A stretch of DNA of 64,000 nt from contig NZ_LGYA01000001.1 in the NCBI RefSeq assembly GCF_001273755.1, positions 1,428,512 through 1,492,511 on the forward strand, written 5' to 3'. The notes beneath the pieces were generated by a model. The model ran no database searches, was not told the DNA's origin, and worked only from the letters and a program-made list of their open reading frames with translations. Each line of letters starts with the position of its first letter. Position 1 is the first letter of the stretch. The translations under genes and the position numbers were made by a program. Shown piece by piece: positions 1 to 8,542 of the stretch. The DNA comes from Peribacillus butanolivorans. Its GTDB lineage: Bacteria > Bacillota > Bacilli > Bacillales > DSM-1321.

Positions 1-596
1 ATACATGGGATAATCGCGATATTTTCAATTTTATTGATGAAGCGAAATATCTCGTCCGTCCAGCGAATTTTCCAGAGGGAACTCCCGGAGAAGGAATAAA
101 ATTTATTAAATTGAACCAGCAGGAAATTGCGGTCATAAATTTGCAAGCAAGGACATTCATGCCTGATTTGGATTGTCCGTTCAAAAAAGCGGAAGAACTC
201 GTGTTGGAGGCTCAAAAAAGGACACCAATCATCTTTGTCGATTTTCATGGTGAGGCTACAAGTGAAAAGCAGGCGATGGGTTGGTACTTAGATGGAAAAG
301 TGACAGCCGTTGTAGGTACACACACACATGTCCAGACAGCCGATAACCGGGTTTTACCCGAAGGGACCGCTTATATATCAGATGTAGGTATGACAGGCCC
401 GTATGATGGCATTCTCGGCATGGAGAGAGGGGCAGTCATCCATCGCTTCTTGACCAGCCTTCCTGTTCGTTTCGAAGTGCCTAAAGAAGGGCGTACCCTA
501 TTAAGTGCTGTGCTCATAGATATTGATGATAAGACGGGCATGGCTAAAAAGATAGACCGAATACTCATCAATGAAGATCATCCGCTTTACACATGA
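1..596 (+). CDS. ymdB: YmdB-type metallophosphoesterase (5' end outside window)
   Basis: The reading frame is open from base 3, so the gene starts upstream and only the last 197 residues are present (the family is about 264 long). The sequence begins inside the conserved TWDNRDIFNFID segment. It then shows the HGEATSEKQAM and VVGTHTHVQTAD blocks that supply His ligands for the di-iron centre. In B. subtilis YmdB hydrolyses cyclic nucleotides in vitro and affects the motility/biofilm choice. The next gene is spoVS, the same pairing as in B. subtilis. A terminator at 602-640 separates the two. Confidence 0.93.
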   Translation, partial: TWDNRDIFNFIDEAKYLVRPANFPEGTPGEGIKFIKLNQQEIAVINLQARTFMPDLDCPFKKAEELVLEAQKRTPIIFVDFHGEATSEKQAMGWYLDGKVTAVVGTHTHVQTADNRVLPEGTAYISDVGMTGPYDGILGMERGAVIHRFLTSLPVRFEVPKEGRTLLSAVLIDIDDKTGMAKKIDRILINEDHPLYT

Positions 597-601
597 ATTG
601 A

Positions 602-640
602 ATGGACAGACAGTCAAATGACTGATTGTCCATTTTTTTT
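602..640 (+). terminator. Terminator after ymdB
   Basis: An imperfect hairpin (arms TGGACAGACAGTC and GACTGATTGTCCA) is followed by eight T residues directly after the ymdB stop codon. Confidence 0.75.
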
Positions 641-777
641 CAATAATAAATCGATTGGTGGACAATCCCGGGTTTTCTTTGTCATACAAGTTTTACTTCC
701 TGAATATAGTAGCAGTGGAAAGAGTTATAACTATTGAGCCAAGTTATAATCGGCAGGGAAAACAAGGAGGACTAGGA

Positions 778-1038
778 ATGGAAATATTAAAGGTTTCAGC
801 AAAATCTAATCCTAATTCTGTAGCAGGCGCACTAGCGGGAGTGCTCAGAGAAAGAGGAGCAGCCGAAATTCAAGCAATCGGTGCAGGTGCGTTAAATCAA
901 GCCGTCAAGGCAGTAGCAATCGCAAGAGGGTTTGTCGCACCTAGTGGAGTTGACTTGATTTGTATTCCTGCCTTTACAGATATACTTATTGATGGCGAAG
1001 AGAGAACGGCGATTAAGCTAATCATTGAACCAAGATAA
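778..1038 (+). CDS. spoVS: Stage V sporulation protein S
   Basis: The 86-residue product starts MEILKVSAKSNPNSVAGALA and matches the very conserved SpoVS family in sequence and length. An in-frame upstream start at 655 is rejected because AAGGAGG sits 7-8 bases before the ATG at 778 and family members begin here. SpoVS is a small Alba-like dimer needed for normal coat and cortex completion in B. subtilis. It is probably monocistronic, with terminators on both sides. B. subtilis spoVS is sigma-H dependent, but no convincing sigma-H promoter could be placed here. Confidence 0.96.
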   Translation: MEILKVSAKSNPNSVAGALAGVLRERGAAEIQAIGAGALNQAVKAVAIARGFVAPSGVDLICIPAFTDILIDGEERTAIKLIIEPR

Positions 1039-1052
1039 TTTCATATGTGGGT

Positions 1053-1087
1053 GCCCTGTTTGTCAGCTGGCGAGCAGGTTCTTTTTT
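1053..1087 (+). terminator. Terminator after spoVS
   Basis: CCTGTTTGTCAGCTGGCGAGCAGG folds into a 12-bp stem with several G-U pairs, followed by a T-rich run. Confidence 0.7.
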
Positions 1088-1174
1088 GTACTAAAATTCA
1101 AATGACGAAAAACCTTAGCCATTTTATAATAGATCATATTAGCTATGAAAGTTAAGCAAGGGAGGAGGATTATT

Positions 1175-2095
1175 TTGGCGATTTTTGATGCGCATTGTGA
1201 TGTGTTAATGAAGATGTTTATAGATCCAGATATTTCTTTTTTGGACAGTGATAAGTTACATATAACAAAACGGGGATTATTGGATGCAGGAGGAAAAGTC
1301 CAATGTTTTGCAATTTATATTCCAGAAAAGGTCCACCCAGATATGAGATTTCAGTCAGCCTTAGCGATGGTTGATATTTTTCATGAAAAGATTTTATCAG
1401 AGCCGGAAATGAAATTTATACGGAGCAAGACTGACATCGATAATCTAAAGGAAAAAGAAATCGGTGCTATGCTGACATTGGAAGGCTGCGATTGTATTGG
1501 AAATGATTTATTAAAACTAAAAACACTTCTCCGTCTTGGTGTTTCTTCAGTAGGGCTAACATGGAATTATGCCAACCTTGTGGCTGATGGAGCATTAGAA
1601 ACAAGAGGAAGTGGGTTGACAAGTTTTGGAACAGAAGTTGTGACCCTTTTAAACGAGCAATCGATTTGGTGTGATTTATCTCATTTATCTGAAGCTGGTT
1701 TTTGGGACACATTAAAAAGAGCGGATTTTCCAATTGCATCCCATTCAAATGCTAATAATTTATGTTCGCATCCGCGGAATTTAAAAGACAGCCAGATAAA
1801 AGCCCTTTTACAAAAAAATGGCGTGATAGGGGTAACCTTTGTTCCACAATTCCTATCCAGTGGTTATTCGGCTTCAATAAAAGATATCCTGAACCATATA
1901 GACCATATATGCAGTTTGGGCGGGGAAAAACAAATTGGCTTTGGGTCTGACTTCGATGGAATAGAACATATGGTAGACAAATTAGCATCCTTTAATGATT
2001 ATCATAACTTAATCAATGACTTGAATAGGCTTTATTCTGCTGAGTTTGTAAAAGGACTCCTTTTTGAGAATTTCACTCGGAATTTTCCACGTTAA
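1175..2095 (+). CDS. Membrane (renal-type) dipeptidase, peptidase family M19
   Basis: Zinc-dependent dipeptidase of about 306 residues. Metal-binding and active-site blocks appear in the usual order: FDAHCDVL at the N-terminus (His-x-Asp), EGCD, GLTWN, DLSHLSE, ASHSNANNLCSHPRNL and GFGSDFDGIE. A TTG start at 1175 is preferred over the ATG at 1145 because GGAGGAGG lies 7 bases before it and the conserved domain begins immediately after. No signal peptide is seen, so the enzyme is probably cytosolic despite the family name. It sits between spoVS and korA, an arrangement I recall from other Bacillus genomes. It probably hydrolyses dipeptides for nutrition; the substrate is unknown. Confidence 0.9.
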   Translation: MAIFDAHCDVLMKMFIDPDISFLDSDKLHITKRGLLDAGGKVQCFAIYIPEKVHPDMRFQSALAMVDIFHEKILSEPEMKFIRSKTDIDNLKEKEIGAMLTLEGCDCIGNDLLKLKTLLRLGVSSVGLTWNYANLVADGALETRGSGLTSFGTEVVTLLNEQSIWCDLSHLSEAGFWDTLKRADFPIASHSNANNLCSHPRNLKDSQIKALLQKNGVIGVTFVPQFLSSGYSASIKDILNHIDHICSLGGEKQIGFGSDFDGIEHMVDKLASFNDYHNLINDLNRLYSAEFVKGLLFENFTRNFPR

Positions 2096-2134
2096 AAGGT
2101 GATAAATTTAATTCTGACTATATAGATATGAATA

Positions 2135-2149
2135 AATATTCTGAAAATA
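2135..2149 (+). promoter_or_regulatory. CodY-like box upstream of korA
   Basis: AATATTCTGAAAATA matches the CodY consensus AATTTTCWGAAAATT at 13 of 15 positions and lies about 36 bp upstream of the -35 element proposed for korA. Confidence 0.4.
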
Positions 2150-2170
2150 TAAAAAATGGAGGCAAAAAGG

Positions 2171-2199
2171 TTGCAATTTAATGATTTAACCGATAGAAT
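2171..2199 (+). promoter_or_regulatory. Candidate sigma-A promoter of korAB
   Basis: TTGCAA, a 17-base spacer, then TAGAAT. This is the best sigma-A match in the 220-base gap before korA, and it leaves a leader of roughly 110 bases. Confidence 0.5.
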
Positions 2200-2213
2200 T
2201 GAAAGCGTTTAGT
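2200..2213 (+). promoter_or_regulatory. CcpA cre box
   Basis: TGAAAGCGTTTAGT matches the cre consensus TGWAARCGYTWNCW at 13 of 14 positions. It starts directly after the proposed -10 and would cover the transcription start, which normally gives catabolite repression. Confidence 0.6.
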
Positions 2214-2315
2214 ACACCTTTCCTAAATAGAACGATTTATATACATAGTCTAATGTTCTGGCGAGAGGTGCGGTTAAATGCATTTATATACGAACGTTCT
2301 AAAGGAGTGTAAGAC

Positions 2316-4073
2316 ATGATCAATCAACTTTCATGGAAAGTTGGCGGACAACAAGGTGAAGGTATTGAAAGTACAGGAGAAATATTCTGTATTGCCCTCA
2401 ATCGCTTAGGTTATTACTTGTATGGCTACCGTCATTTCTCATCCCGAATTAAGGGAGGACACACGAATAACAAAATTCGTGTAAGTACTACCGAAACTCG
2501 TGCTATCTCTGATGATTTAGACATCTTAGTTGCTTTTGACCAAGAAACAATTGACGTCAATTATAAAGAATTACATGTAGGTGGCATCATAATCGCTGAT
2601 GCAAAATTCAAACCTGTCTGCCCAGAAGATACAAAGGCAGAATTATATATTGTTCCATTTACGGAAATCGCTGCAGAATTAGGTACATCATTAATGAAAA
2701 ACATGGTGGCTATCGGTGCGACATGTGCTGTACTTGGTATGGAAATTTCCGTATTCAACGATGTTGTTGATGAAATCTTCGGTCGTAAAGGCGAAGAAAT
2801 CGTTAAAAAGAATATGGATGCCATTACTGCTGGCTACAAAGCCATGGAAGTACTGCTTGGAGAAAAGCTTGGCGCAATGGAGCTAGAAAAAGCAGACGGA
2901 CAGAAACGTTTATTCATGATCGGGAACGATGCTATCGCTCTAGGAGCTGTTGCAGGTGGATGTCGCTTCATGGCAGCATACCCAATTACTCCTGCCTCTG
3001 AAATTATGGAATATCTAATCAAAAAACTTCCACAATTGGGCGGTACTGTCATTCAGACAGAAGATGAAATAGCTGCAGCCACAATGGCAATCGGTGCAAA
3101 CTACGGTGGTGTTCGTGCTATCACAGCTTCTGCTGGTCCAGGACTTTCCTTAAAAATGGAGGCAATTGGCTTAGCGGGTATTACCGAGACGCCTATTGTC
3201 ATTGTTGATACACAACGTGGCGGTCCTTCTACTGGACTTCCTACGAAACAAGAGCAATCCGATTTAATGGCCATGATTTATGGTACACACGGTGAAATCC
3301 CAAAAATCGTCATGGCCCCAAGTACTGTTGAAGAAGCATTTTATGATACGGCAGAAGCGTTCAATCTCGCGGAGGAATATCAATGTCCGGTTATCATTTT
3401 ATCCGACTTACAGCTATCGCTAGGTAAACAAACGGTTCAGCCGCTTGATTACAGCAAAGTAGAGATCAGACGCGGTAAATTGGTAGATTTTGAAATTGAA
3501 GAACCAGAAAATAAATCATACTTCAAGCGTTATAAAGTAACGGAAGACGGCGTTTCACCTCGTGTTGTTCCTGGTATGAAAAATGGAATTCACCATGTTA
3601 CTGGTGTTGAACATGATGAGACAGGGAGACCTTCTGAGACGGCTGTGAATCGAAAAGCGCAGATGGATAAACGGATGCGTAAGCTGAATAATTTAGCTAA
3701 CACTTTCCATACACCTGTATACAAAAACACACCGCATGAAGAAGCGGATTTACTAATTCTTGGTTTTAACTCTACTCGTGGTACGATTGATGAAGCAATT
3801 GGTAGACTAGAAACGGATGGGGTAAAAGTGAATCATGCGCAAATTCGTTTGATTCATCCGTTCCCAACCGATGAAGTTCTATCTTTAGTACAATCGGCTA
3901 AGAAAGTAGTAGTAATCGAAAATAATGCGACTGGACAATTGGCTAATATTATCAAGATGAATGTCGGACATGTTAATAAAATTAAAAGCATCCTAAAATA
4001 TGATGGCAACCCATTCCTCCCGCATGAAATTCACACACAATGCAAGGAGATGTTCGAATATGGCAACGTTTAA
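2316..4073 (+). CDS. korA: 2-oxoacid:ferredoxin oxidoreductase, alpha subunit (gamma-alpha fusion)
   Basis: 585 residues. The N-terminal gamma domain (about 1-190) has the GQQGEGIES motif. It is followed by the alpha/pyrimidine domain (YPITPASEIMEYL, QTEDEIAAATMAIG, TASAGPGLSLKMEAIGLA). With KorB it would oxidatively decarboxylate 2-oxoglutarate or a related 2-oxoacid to an acyl-CoA while reducing ferredoxin; 2-oxoglutarate is the usual annotation for this Bacillus pair but is not provable here. The last 14 bases overlap korB, indicating translational coupling. Upstream promoter, cre and CodY-like sites suggest control by carbon and branched-chain amino acid status. Confidence 0.92.
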   Translation: MINQLSWKVGGQQGEGIESTGEIFCIALNRLGYYLYGYRHFSSRIKGGHTNNKIRVSTTETRAISDDLDILVAFDQETIDVNYKELHVGGIIIADAKFKPVCPEDTKAELYIVPFTEIAAELGTSLMKNMVAIGATCAVLGMEISVFNDVVDEIFGRKGEEIVKKNMDAITAGYKAMEVLLGEKLGAMELEKADGQKRLFMIGNDAIALGAVAGGCRFMAAYPITPASEIMEYLIKKLPQLGGTVIQTEDEIAAATMAIGANYGGVRAITASAGPGLSLKMEAIGLAGITETPIVIVDTQRGGPSTGLPTKQEQSDLMAMIYGTHGEIPKIVMAPSTVEEAFYDTAEAFNLAEEYQCPVIILSDLQLSLGKQTVQPLDYSKVEIRRGKLVDFEIEEPENKSYFKRYKVTEDGVSPRVVPGMKNGIHHVTGVEHDETGRPSETAVNRKAQMDKRMRKLNNLANTFHTPVYKNTPHEEADLLILGFNSTRGTIDEAIGRLETDGVKVNHAQIRLIHPFPTDEVLSLVQSAKKVVVIENNATGQLANIIKMNVGHVNKIKSILKYDGNPFLPHEIHTQCKEMFEYGNV

Positions 4074-4926
4074 AGAGTTTCGTAATGATGTTAAACCTAA
4101 CTGGTGTCCTGGCTGTGGAGATTTCTCCGTTCAGGCTGCCATGCAGCGTGCGGCAGCCAATGTAGGATTGGAGCCGGAAAACTTAGCTGTTGTTTCTGGT
4201 ATCGGCTGTTCAGGACGTATTTCCGGTTACATCAAGTCATATGGCTTCCACGGAATTCATGGCCGCTCGCTACCGATTGCCCAAGGTGTGAAAATGGCCA
4301 ACCGTGAATTGACTGTAATAGCTTCAGGCGGAGACGGAGACGGTTTTGCAATTGGGATGGGACATACTATTCATGCAATCCGTCGTAATATTGATATTAC
4401 GTATATTGTAATGGATAACCAAATTTATGGTTTGACAAAAGGCCAGACTTCTCCACGATCAGCTGTTGGATTTAAGACAAAATCCACTCCTGAAGGATCA
4501 ATCGAGCAGGCTGTTTCACCAATGGAATTAGCTTTATCGGCTGGTGCTACATTTGTTGCACAAAGCTTTTCGACTGACTTAAAAGACTTGACTGCTATCA
4601 TTGAAGCAGGGATTAATCATAAAGGGTTCTCCTTTATCAATGTTTTCTCTCCATGCGTAACATATAACAAGATTAATACGTACGATTGGTTCAAACAAAA
4701 CTTAACAAAATTAAACACGATTGATGGATATGATTCTTCAAATAAAGAACAGGCCATGCAAACATTAATGAAGCATGACAGCCTTGTGACAGGGATTATT
4801 TATCAAGATTCTTCACGCCCTTCTTATCAGGAGTTAGTACCAGGATATGCAGAAAAAGCGTTAAATAAATCTGATCTAACTCTAGATCAAGCTCATTTTG
4901 ATAAACTTGTTGCAGAATTTATGTAA
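4060..4926 (+). CDS. korB: 2-oxoacid:ferredoxin oxidoreductase, beta subunit
   Basis: 288-residue thiamine-diphosphate-binding beta subunit. It shows NWCPGCGDFSV near residue 15, GGDGDGFAIGMGH (metal/TPP-binding) and DNQIYGLTKGQTSP. The start at 4060 is chosen because AAGGAGA precedes it by about 10 bases and the family begins with this MATFKEF-like segment; the frame stays open further upstream only within korA. It overlaps the korA stop and ends just before a strong terminator, so korAB is a two-gene operon. Confidence 0.93.
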   Translation: MATFKEFRNDVKPNWCPGCGDFSVQAAMQRAAANVGLEPENLAVVSGIGCSGRISGYIKSYGFHGIHGRSLPIAQGVKMANRELTVIASGGDGDGFAIGMGHTIHAIRRNIDITYIVMDNQIYGLTKGQTSPRSAVGFKTKSTPEGSIEQAVSPMELALSAGATFVAQSFSTDLKDLTAIIEAGINHKGFSFINVFSPCVTYNKINTYDWFKQNLTKLNTIDGYDSSNKEQAMQTLMKHDSLVTGIIYQDSSRPSYQELVPGYAEKALNKSDLTLDQAHFDKLVAEFM

Positions 4927-4932
4927 AAGTGA

Positions 4933-4969
4933 AAAGGTTCACCCCTATAGATGGGGGTGAACCTTTTTT
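4933..4969 (+). terminator. Terminator of korAB
   Basis: Perfect 13-bp stem (AAAGGTTCACCCC / GGGGTGAACCTTT) followed by T6. Confidence 0.9.
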
Positions 4970-5062
4970 GTGAAATTAAGCGCTCCAGTAATTATGCCTC
5001 ATGCTAGAACGCTTATTACTGGCTTAGCTTAACAATCGTTATGGCATCCGCCGAAGTTACGG

Positions 5063-5347
5063 TTAAAAACCGCAACCGCCACCGAAACCGCGACCGAAAC
5101 CGCCGAAACCGCCGAAACCGAAGCAACAACGATTCCTTCTTCTACAACAACAACGGTCATTGTCGTGATGATGATGATGATGATGGTGACGATCGAAATC
5201 TCGGTCACGATCACGGTCACGATCACGGTCACGATCACGGTCACGGTCACGGTCACGATCGCGTCTATCACAGCGTCTCACTCGACGACAGAAATCGTCT
5301 TCATTCCTGTCATGGTGGTGACGATTATTATTTTCAGAACATGACAT
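5063..5347 (-). CDS. Low-complexity Arg-Asp/His/Cys/Gly-rich protein, possible spore coat protein
   Basis: A 94-residue product starting MSCSENNNRHHH. AAAGGAGT lies a few bases upstream, so this ATG is chosen over an upstream in-frame one. The order is an Asn/His-rich head, about nine Arg-Asp dipeptides, a run of eight His, a Cys/Arg block (CCCRRRNRCC) and a Gly/Phe-rich tail (GFGGFGG). Such composition is typical of Bacillus coat and crust proteins, and a sigma-K-like promoter lies upstream; function is inferred only. The tail appears cut short by one extra base in an A5 run at 5065-5069: removing it would continue as NRNFGGCHNDC to a stop at 5029. I could not assign a named family. Confidence 0.6.
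   Translation of the reverse strand: MSCSENNNRHHHDRNEDDFCRRVRRCDRRDRDRDRDRDRDRDRDRDRDRDFDRHHHHHHHHDNDRCCCRRRNRCCFGFGGFGGFGRGFGGGCGF
5202..5260. repeat. Hexanucleotide repeat coding Arg-Asp
   Basis: GGTCAC and GATCAC hexamers alternate for about nine to ten units (minus strand GTGACC/GTGATC). They are out-of-phase coding for the (Arg-Asp)n stretch and are a likely site of slippage. Confidence 0.85.
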
Positions 5348-5405
5348 ATAAGTCACTCCTTTAATTATTTTTGTTGTACGAGATATCTTATTCAAGAGCG
5401 GACAG

Positions 5406-5433
5406 GATGCTATGGGATCATGACCTTATTAGT
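5406..5433 (-). promoter_or_regulatory. Candidate sigma-K promoter for the coat-like gene
   Basis: On the minus strand AC, a 17-base spacer, then CATAGCATC, against the sigma-K pattern AC-N16/17-CATANNNTA (one mismatch in the -10). It would give a leader of about 50 bases. Confidence 0.35.
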
Positions 5434-5577
5434 GAAAATGTACGATAGCCCTAAGATTATGATTAGTCAATAAAGGTAAAATGCCCCGTACATTAGGAAT
5501 ACTGGTATTTTTTCAATCGGTTTTTCATACCTTTAATATATTCAGGAAAATGTAGCCCTATTACAGGGGGAGTGTAT

Positions 5578-6621
5578 ATGTTGAAAGGGAAAATGAAAGC
5601 AGTTGTCAAACATCACCGAGGATATGGGGCACAATTGCAAGCTGTCGACATTCCGGATATTCGTGAAGATGAGGTGTTAATTCGAGTCAAAATGGCCTCA
5701 ATCTGTGGGACGGATATTCACATTTTCACCTGGGATAAATGGTCGCAGGGAAGAGTGAATCCACCATATGTATTTGGGCATGAATTTGCCGGAGAAGTGA
5801 TTGAGGTAGGGGGGAAGGTGAGTAATGTTTCAGTTGGTGATTACGTTTCCGCCGAAACCCATATCGTGTGCGGTACATGCCGGCAATGTTTAACGGGACA
5901 GTTACACATTTGTAAAAATACAAACATTATTGGTCTCGATACACAAGGGTGCTTTGCTGAATATGTAGCTTTGCCAGCTAAGAATCTTTGGAAAAATCCG
6001 ATTGACATGCCACTTGATATAGCTACGATCCAAGAACCGATGGGAAATGCAGTCCATTCTGTGCTTGCTGGTGAAGTGCTTGGTAAAACGGTGGCGATCA
6101 TTGGCTGCGGACCAATTGGGCTTATGGCAGTGGCTGTAGCAAAGGCTGCAGGTGCAGATAAAGTTATCGCTCTTGATGTTAATGATTATCGACTTCAGCT
6201 GGCAAAAAAGATGGGGGCTACGCACACAATTCATTCAATCAAGCAAAATCCTCTGGAAATCACGGCAAGACTCACAGATATGGATGGGGTGGATGTGGTC
6301 TGCGAAATGAGCGGTAATCCTACGGCCATCGATCAAGGGTTTAAAATGGCTACAAATGGCGGGAGGATATCAATTTTGAGCCTGCCAGCTCAACCGGTCA
6401 CGCTTAATATAACGGAGGATATTGTGTTCAAGGGTCTTACTGTCCAAGGAATAACAGGAAGAAAAGTGTTCTCAACCTGGCAGCAGGTTTCGAGCCTGCT
6501 AGGGAGTGGAAAAGTTGATGTCACACCGATGATTACACATCGTTTTTCGCTAAGTGACTTTGAAAAGGGTTTTGAACTGATGATAAAGGGACAGTGTGGT
6601 AAGGTACTCTTAATACCTTAG
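5578..6621 (+). CDS. tdh: L-threonine 3-dehydrogenase
   Basis: Zinc-dependent medium-chain dehydrogenase that oxidises L-threonine to 2-amino-3-ketobutyrate with NAD+. Visible motifs are SICGTDIHIFTWD (catalytic zinc Cys), FGHEFAGEV, a CGTCRQCLTGQLHIC structural-zinc loop and the CGPIGLMAVAVAKAAGA nucleotide-binding loop. From the ATG at 5578 the product has 347 residues, the same as B. subtilis Tdh. The GTG at 5572 sits inside the ribosome-binding site (GGGGGAG) and is rejected. The partner kbl normally follows; here only a 23-codon fragment resembling its start remains. Confidence 0.95.
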   Translation: MLKGKMKAVVKHHRGYGAQLQAVDIPDIREDEVLIRVKMASICGTDIHIFTWDKWSQGRVNPPYVFGHEFAGEVIEVGGKVSNVSVGDYVSAETHIVCGTCRQCLTGQLHICKNTNIIGLDTQGCFAEYVALPAKNLWKNPIDMPLDIATIQEPMGNAVHSVLAGEVLGKTVAIIGCGPIGLMAVAVAKAAGADKVIALDVNDYRLQLAKKMGATHTIHSIKQNPLEITARLTDMDGVDVVCEMSGNPTAIDQGFKMATNGGRISILSLPAQPVTLNITEDIVFKGLTVQGITGRKVFSTWQQVSSLLGSGKVDVTPMITHRFSLSDFEKGFELMIKGQCGKVLLIP

Positions 6622-6641
6622 CCAACTGAAAAGGAGGAGAA

Positions 6642-6713
6642 ATGAAGGGTTTTGAATATTTTAAAGAAGAAGTAGATGCTTTAAAAAAAGCCGGAAAGGA
6701 ACTAGACTATTAA
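6642..6713 (+). pseudogene. Probable 5' remnant of kbl (2-amino-3-ketobutyrate CoA ligase)
   Basis: A good ribosome-binding site (AAGGAGGAG) precedes a 23-codon frame, MKGFEYFKEEVDALKKAGKE then LDY and stop. This resembles the amphipathic N-terminus of Kbl proteins, and kbl is the expected next gene after tdh. Nothing of the remaining ~370 codons is present before the terminator. It could instead be a new short ORF; the assignment rests on position and weak N-terminal similarity. Confidence 0.45.
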
Positions 6714-6717
6714 GAAG

Positions 6718-6760
6718 AGGCTTAGTTCGTCACATGGAATGTGGTGAATTGAGCTTTTTT
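6718..6760 (+). terminator. Terminator after tdh and the kbl remnant
   Basis: A 16-bp RNA stem (GCTTAGTTCGTCACAT pairing with ATGTGGTGAATTGAGC, four G-U pairs) is followed by T6. Confidence 0.8.
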
Positions 6761-6934
6761 AGTACTTATTTTTACCGAGTTTGTGAAATTTTTCTTACAA
6801 ATGAAGTAGGCACGACAGAATGATTGTTTCTTGCTGGTAAAAGCTTTATACTATGTTAATGTGGATATATCACACTTTAAAGCTAATATTTACTGGTAAT
6901 TTTATAAGGAAAATACGTATAAAAATCTTTAGAA

Positions 6935-6981
6935 CAAGACAGGTCTTGAAATAGTTAGGGAAACAAATAAACTAACTATTT
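6935..6981 (+). promoter_or_regulatory. Two inverted repeats in the miaB leader
   Basis: CAAGAC-AG-GTCTTG (6935-6948) is followed by AAATAGTTAG and CTAACTATTT (6949-6958 and 6972-6981). The second hairpin ends two bases before the miaB ribosome-binding site GAAAGGAG and could affect translation initiation. Confidence 0.45.
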
Positions 6982-6996
6982 TGAAAGGAGATTAAC

Positions 6997-8541
6997 ATGA
7001 ACGAGAAACAACGATTAGAATCACAACAAGTACACGCTGAAAATCCAGCGGACAAAAAATCCGACAAGGACTACAGTAAGTACTTTCAGGCCGTTTATAT
7101 TCCGCCGTCCTTAAAAGATGCGAAAAAACGAGGTAAAGAAGAAGTCGAATATCATGATGATTTTGCGATTCCAGAAGATTTCCGTGGAATGGGAGAAGGC
7201 AAAAAGTTCTACATTCGTACATACGGTTGTCAAATGAATGAACATGATACAGAAGTCATGGCTGGTATCTTCACGGCCCTAGGCTATCAACCGACAAACA
7301 CGGTAGATGATGCTAACGTCATTTTACTTAACACTTGTGCGATTCGGGAAAATGCAGAGAATAAAGTGTTCGGGGAACTCGGCCATTTAAAATCATTAAA
7401 ATTGGAACGACCTGATTTATTGCTTGGTGTTTGTGGTTGTATGTCTCAAGAAGAATCAGTTGTAAAAAGAATCCTTGAGAAACATCATTTTGTTGATATG
7501 ATTTTCGGAACTCACAACATTCATCGTCTACCCCAAATTCTAAATGAAGCGTATCTTTCAAAGGAAATGGTCATTGAGGTTTGGTCTAAAGAAGGCGATG
7601 TAATTGAGAACCTTCCGAAAGTGCGTAAAGGCAAAACGAAAGCATGGGTAAATATCATGTATGGCTGCGATAAATTTTGTACTTACTGCATCGTGCCTTT
7701 CACAAGGGGAAAAGAAAGAAGCCGCCGTCCGGAAGATATCATTCAGGAAGTTCGTCATTTAGCGGCACAAGGATATAAAGAAATAACACTGCTTGGCCAA
7801 AATGTGAATGCATATGGTAAAGATTTTACGGATATTAAATACCGTCTCGGTGATTTGATGGATGAAATCCGCAAGATTGATATTCCGCGTATTCGTTTTA
7901 CAACTAGTCATCCACGTGACTTTGATGATCACTTAATTGAAGTCCTAGCAAAAGGTGGAAATCTAGTAGACCACATCCATCTTCCTGTTCAATCAGGAAG
8001 TACGGAAACGCTTAAGATTATGGCTCGTAAATATACGCGCGAGCAATATTTAGAGCTAGTTAGAAAAATTAAAGAAGCGATCCCAACTGCATCTTTAACA
8101 ACAGACATCATTGTCGGCTATCCGAATGAAACGGAAGAGCATTTTGAAGAAACAATGTCTTTATACCGAGAAGTTGGTTTCGACGCTGCTTATACCTTCA
8201 TTTATTCACCACGCGAGGGAACACCAGCCGCGAAAATGCAGGATAATGTACCGATGGAAGTGAAAAAAGAACGCCTGCAACGCTTGAATGCGCTTGTTAA
8301 TGAAACGTGTGCGTTAAAAATGAAAGAGTATGATGGACAGATTGTAGAAGTCCTTGTAGAAGGAGAAAGCAAGAAGAATCCGGATGTGTTAGCAGGTTAT
8401 ACAACGAAAAATAAGCTTGTGAACTTCAAAGGACCAAAATCTGCCATTGGCCAAATCGTAAAGGTGAAAATCACTGGAACGAAAACATGGTCATTAAATG
8501 GGGATATGGTTGAAGAAGCTACAGCGATTGAGGTGGAGTAA
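6997..8541 (+). CDS. miaB: tRNA-2-methylthio-N6-dimethylallyladenosine synthase
   Basis: 514-residue methylthiotransferase that adds the 2-methylthio group to i6A37 of tRNAs reading UNN codons. The N-terminal UPF0004 domain carries the three auxiliary-cluster cysteines ([27 protein letters not shown]). The radical-SAM domain has [18 protein letters not shown], and a TRAM domain forms the C-terminus. The substrate i6A37 is made by MiaA, encoded in this window at 48.2 kb. A GAAAGGAG site precedes the ATG. The stop codon lies 1 base before the ymcA start, so the two genes are probably co-transcribed. Confidence 0.96.
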   Translation: MNEKQRLESQQVHAENPADKKSDKDYSKYFQAVYIPPSLKDAKKRGKEEVEYHDDFAIPEDFRGMGEGKKFYIRTYGCQMNEHDTEVMAGIFTALGYQPTNTVDDANVILLNTCAIRENAENKVFGELGHLKSLKLERPDLLLGVCGCMSQEESVVKRILEKHHFVDMIFGTHNIHRLPQILNEAYLSKEMVIEVWSKEGDVIENLPKVRKGKTKAWVNIMYGCDKFCTYCIVPFTRGKERSRRPEDIIQEVRHLAAQGYKEITLLGQNVNAYGKDFTDIKYRLGDLMDEIRKIDIPRIRFTTSHPRDFDDHLIEVLAKGGNLVDHIHLPVQSGSTETLKIMARKYTREQYLELVRKIKEAIPTASLTTDIIVGYPNETEEHFEETMSLYREVGFDAAYTFIYSPREGTPAAKMQDNVPMEVKKERLQRLNALVNETCALKMKEYDGQIVEVLVEGESKKNPDVLAGYTTKNKLVNFKGPKSAIGQIVKVKITGTKTWSLNGDMVEEATAIEVE

Positions 8542-8542
8542 A

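Noticed and set aside
690..777. Sigma-H promoter of spoVS
   Set aside because: Expected from B. subtilis, but no pair of boxes with acceptable spacing could be identified.
5166..5260. Short tandem repeats considered as a CRISPR array
   Set aside because: Units are 3-12 bases with no spacers and encode low-complexity protein.
5041..5364. Plus-strand 107-codon frame rich in Asp, His and Arg
   Set aside because: It is the complementary strand of the repeat in the minus-strand coat-like gene and has no ribosome-binding site.
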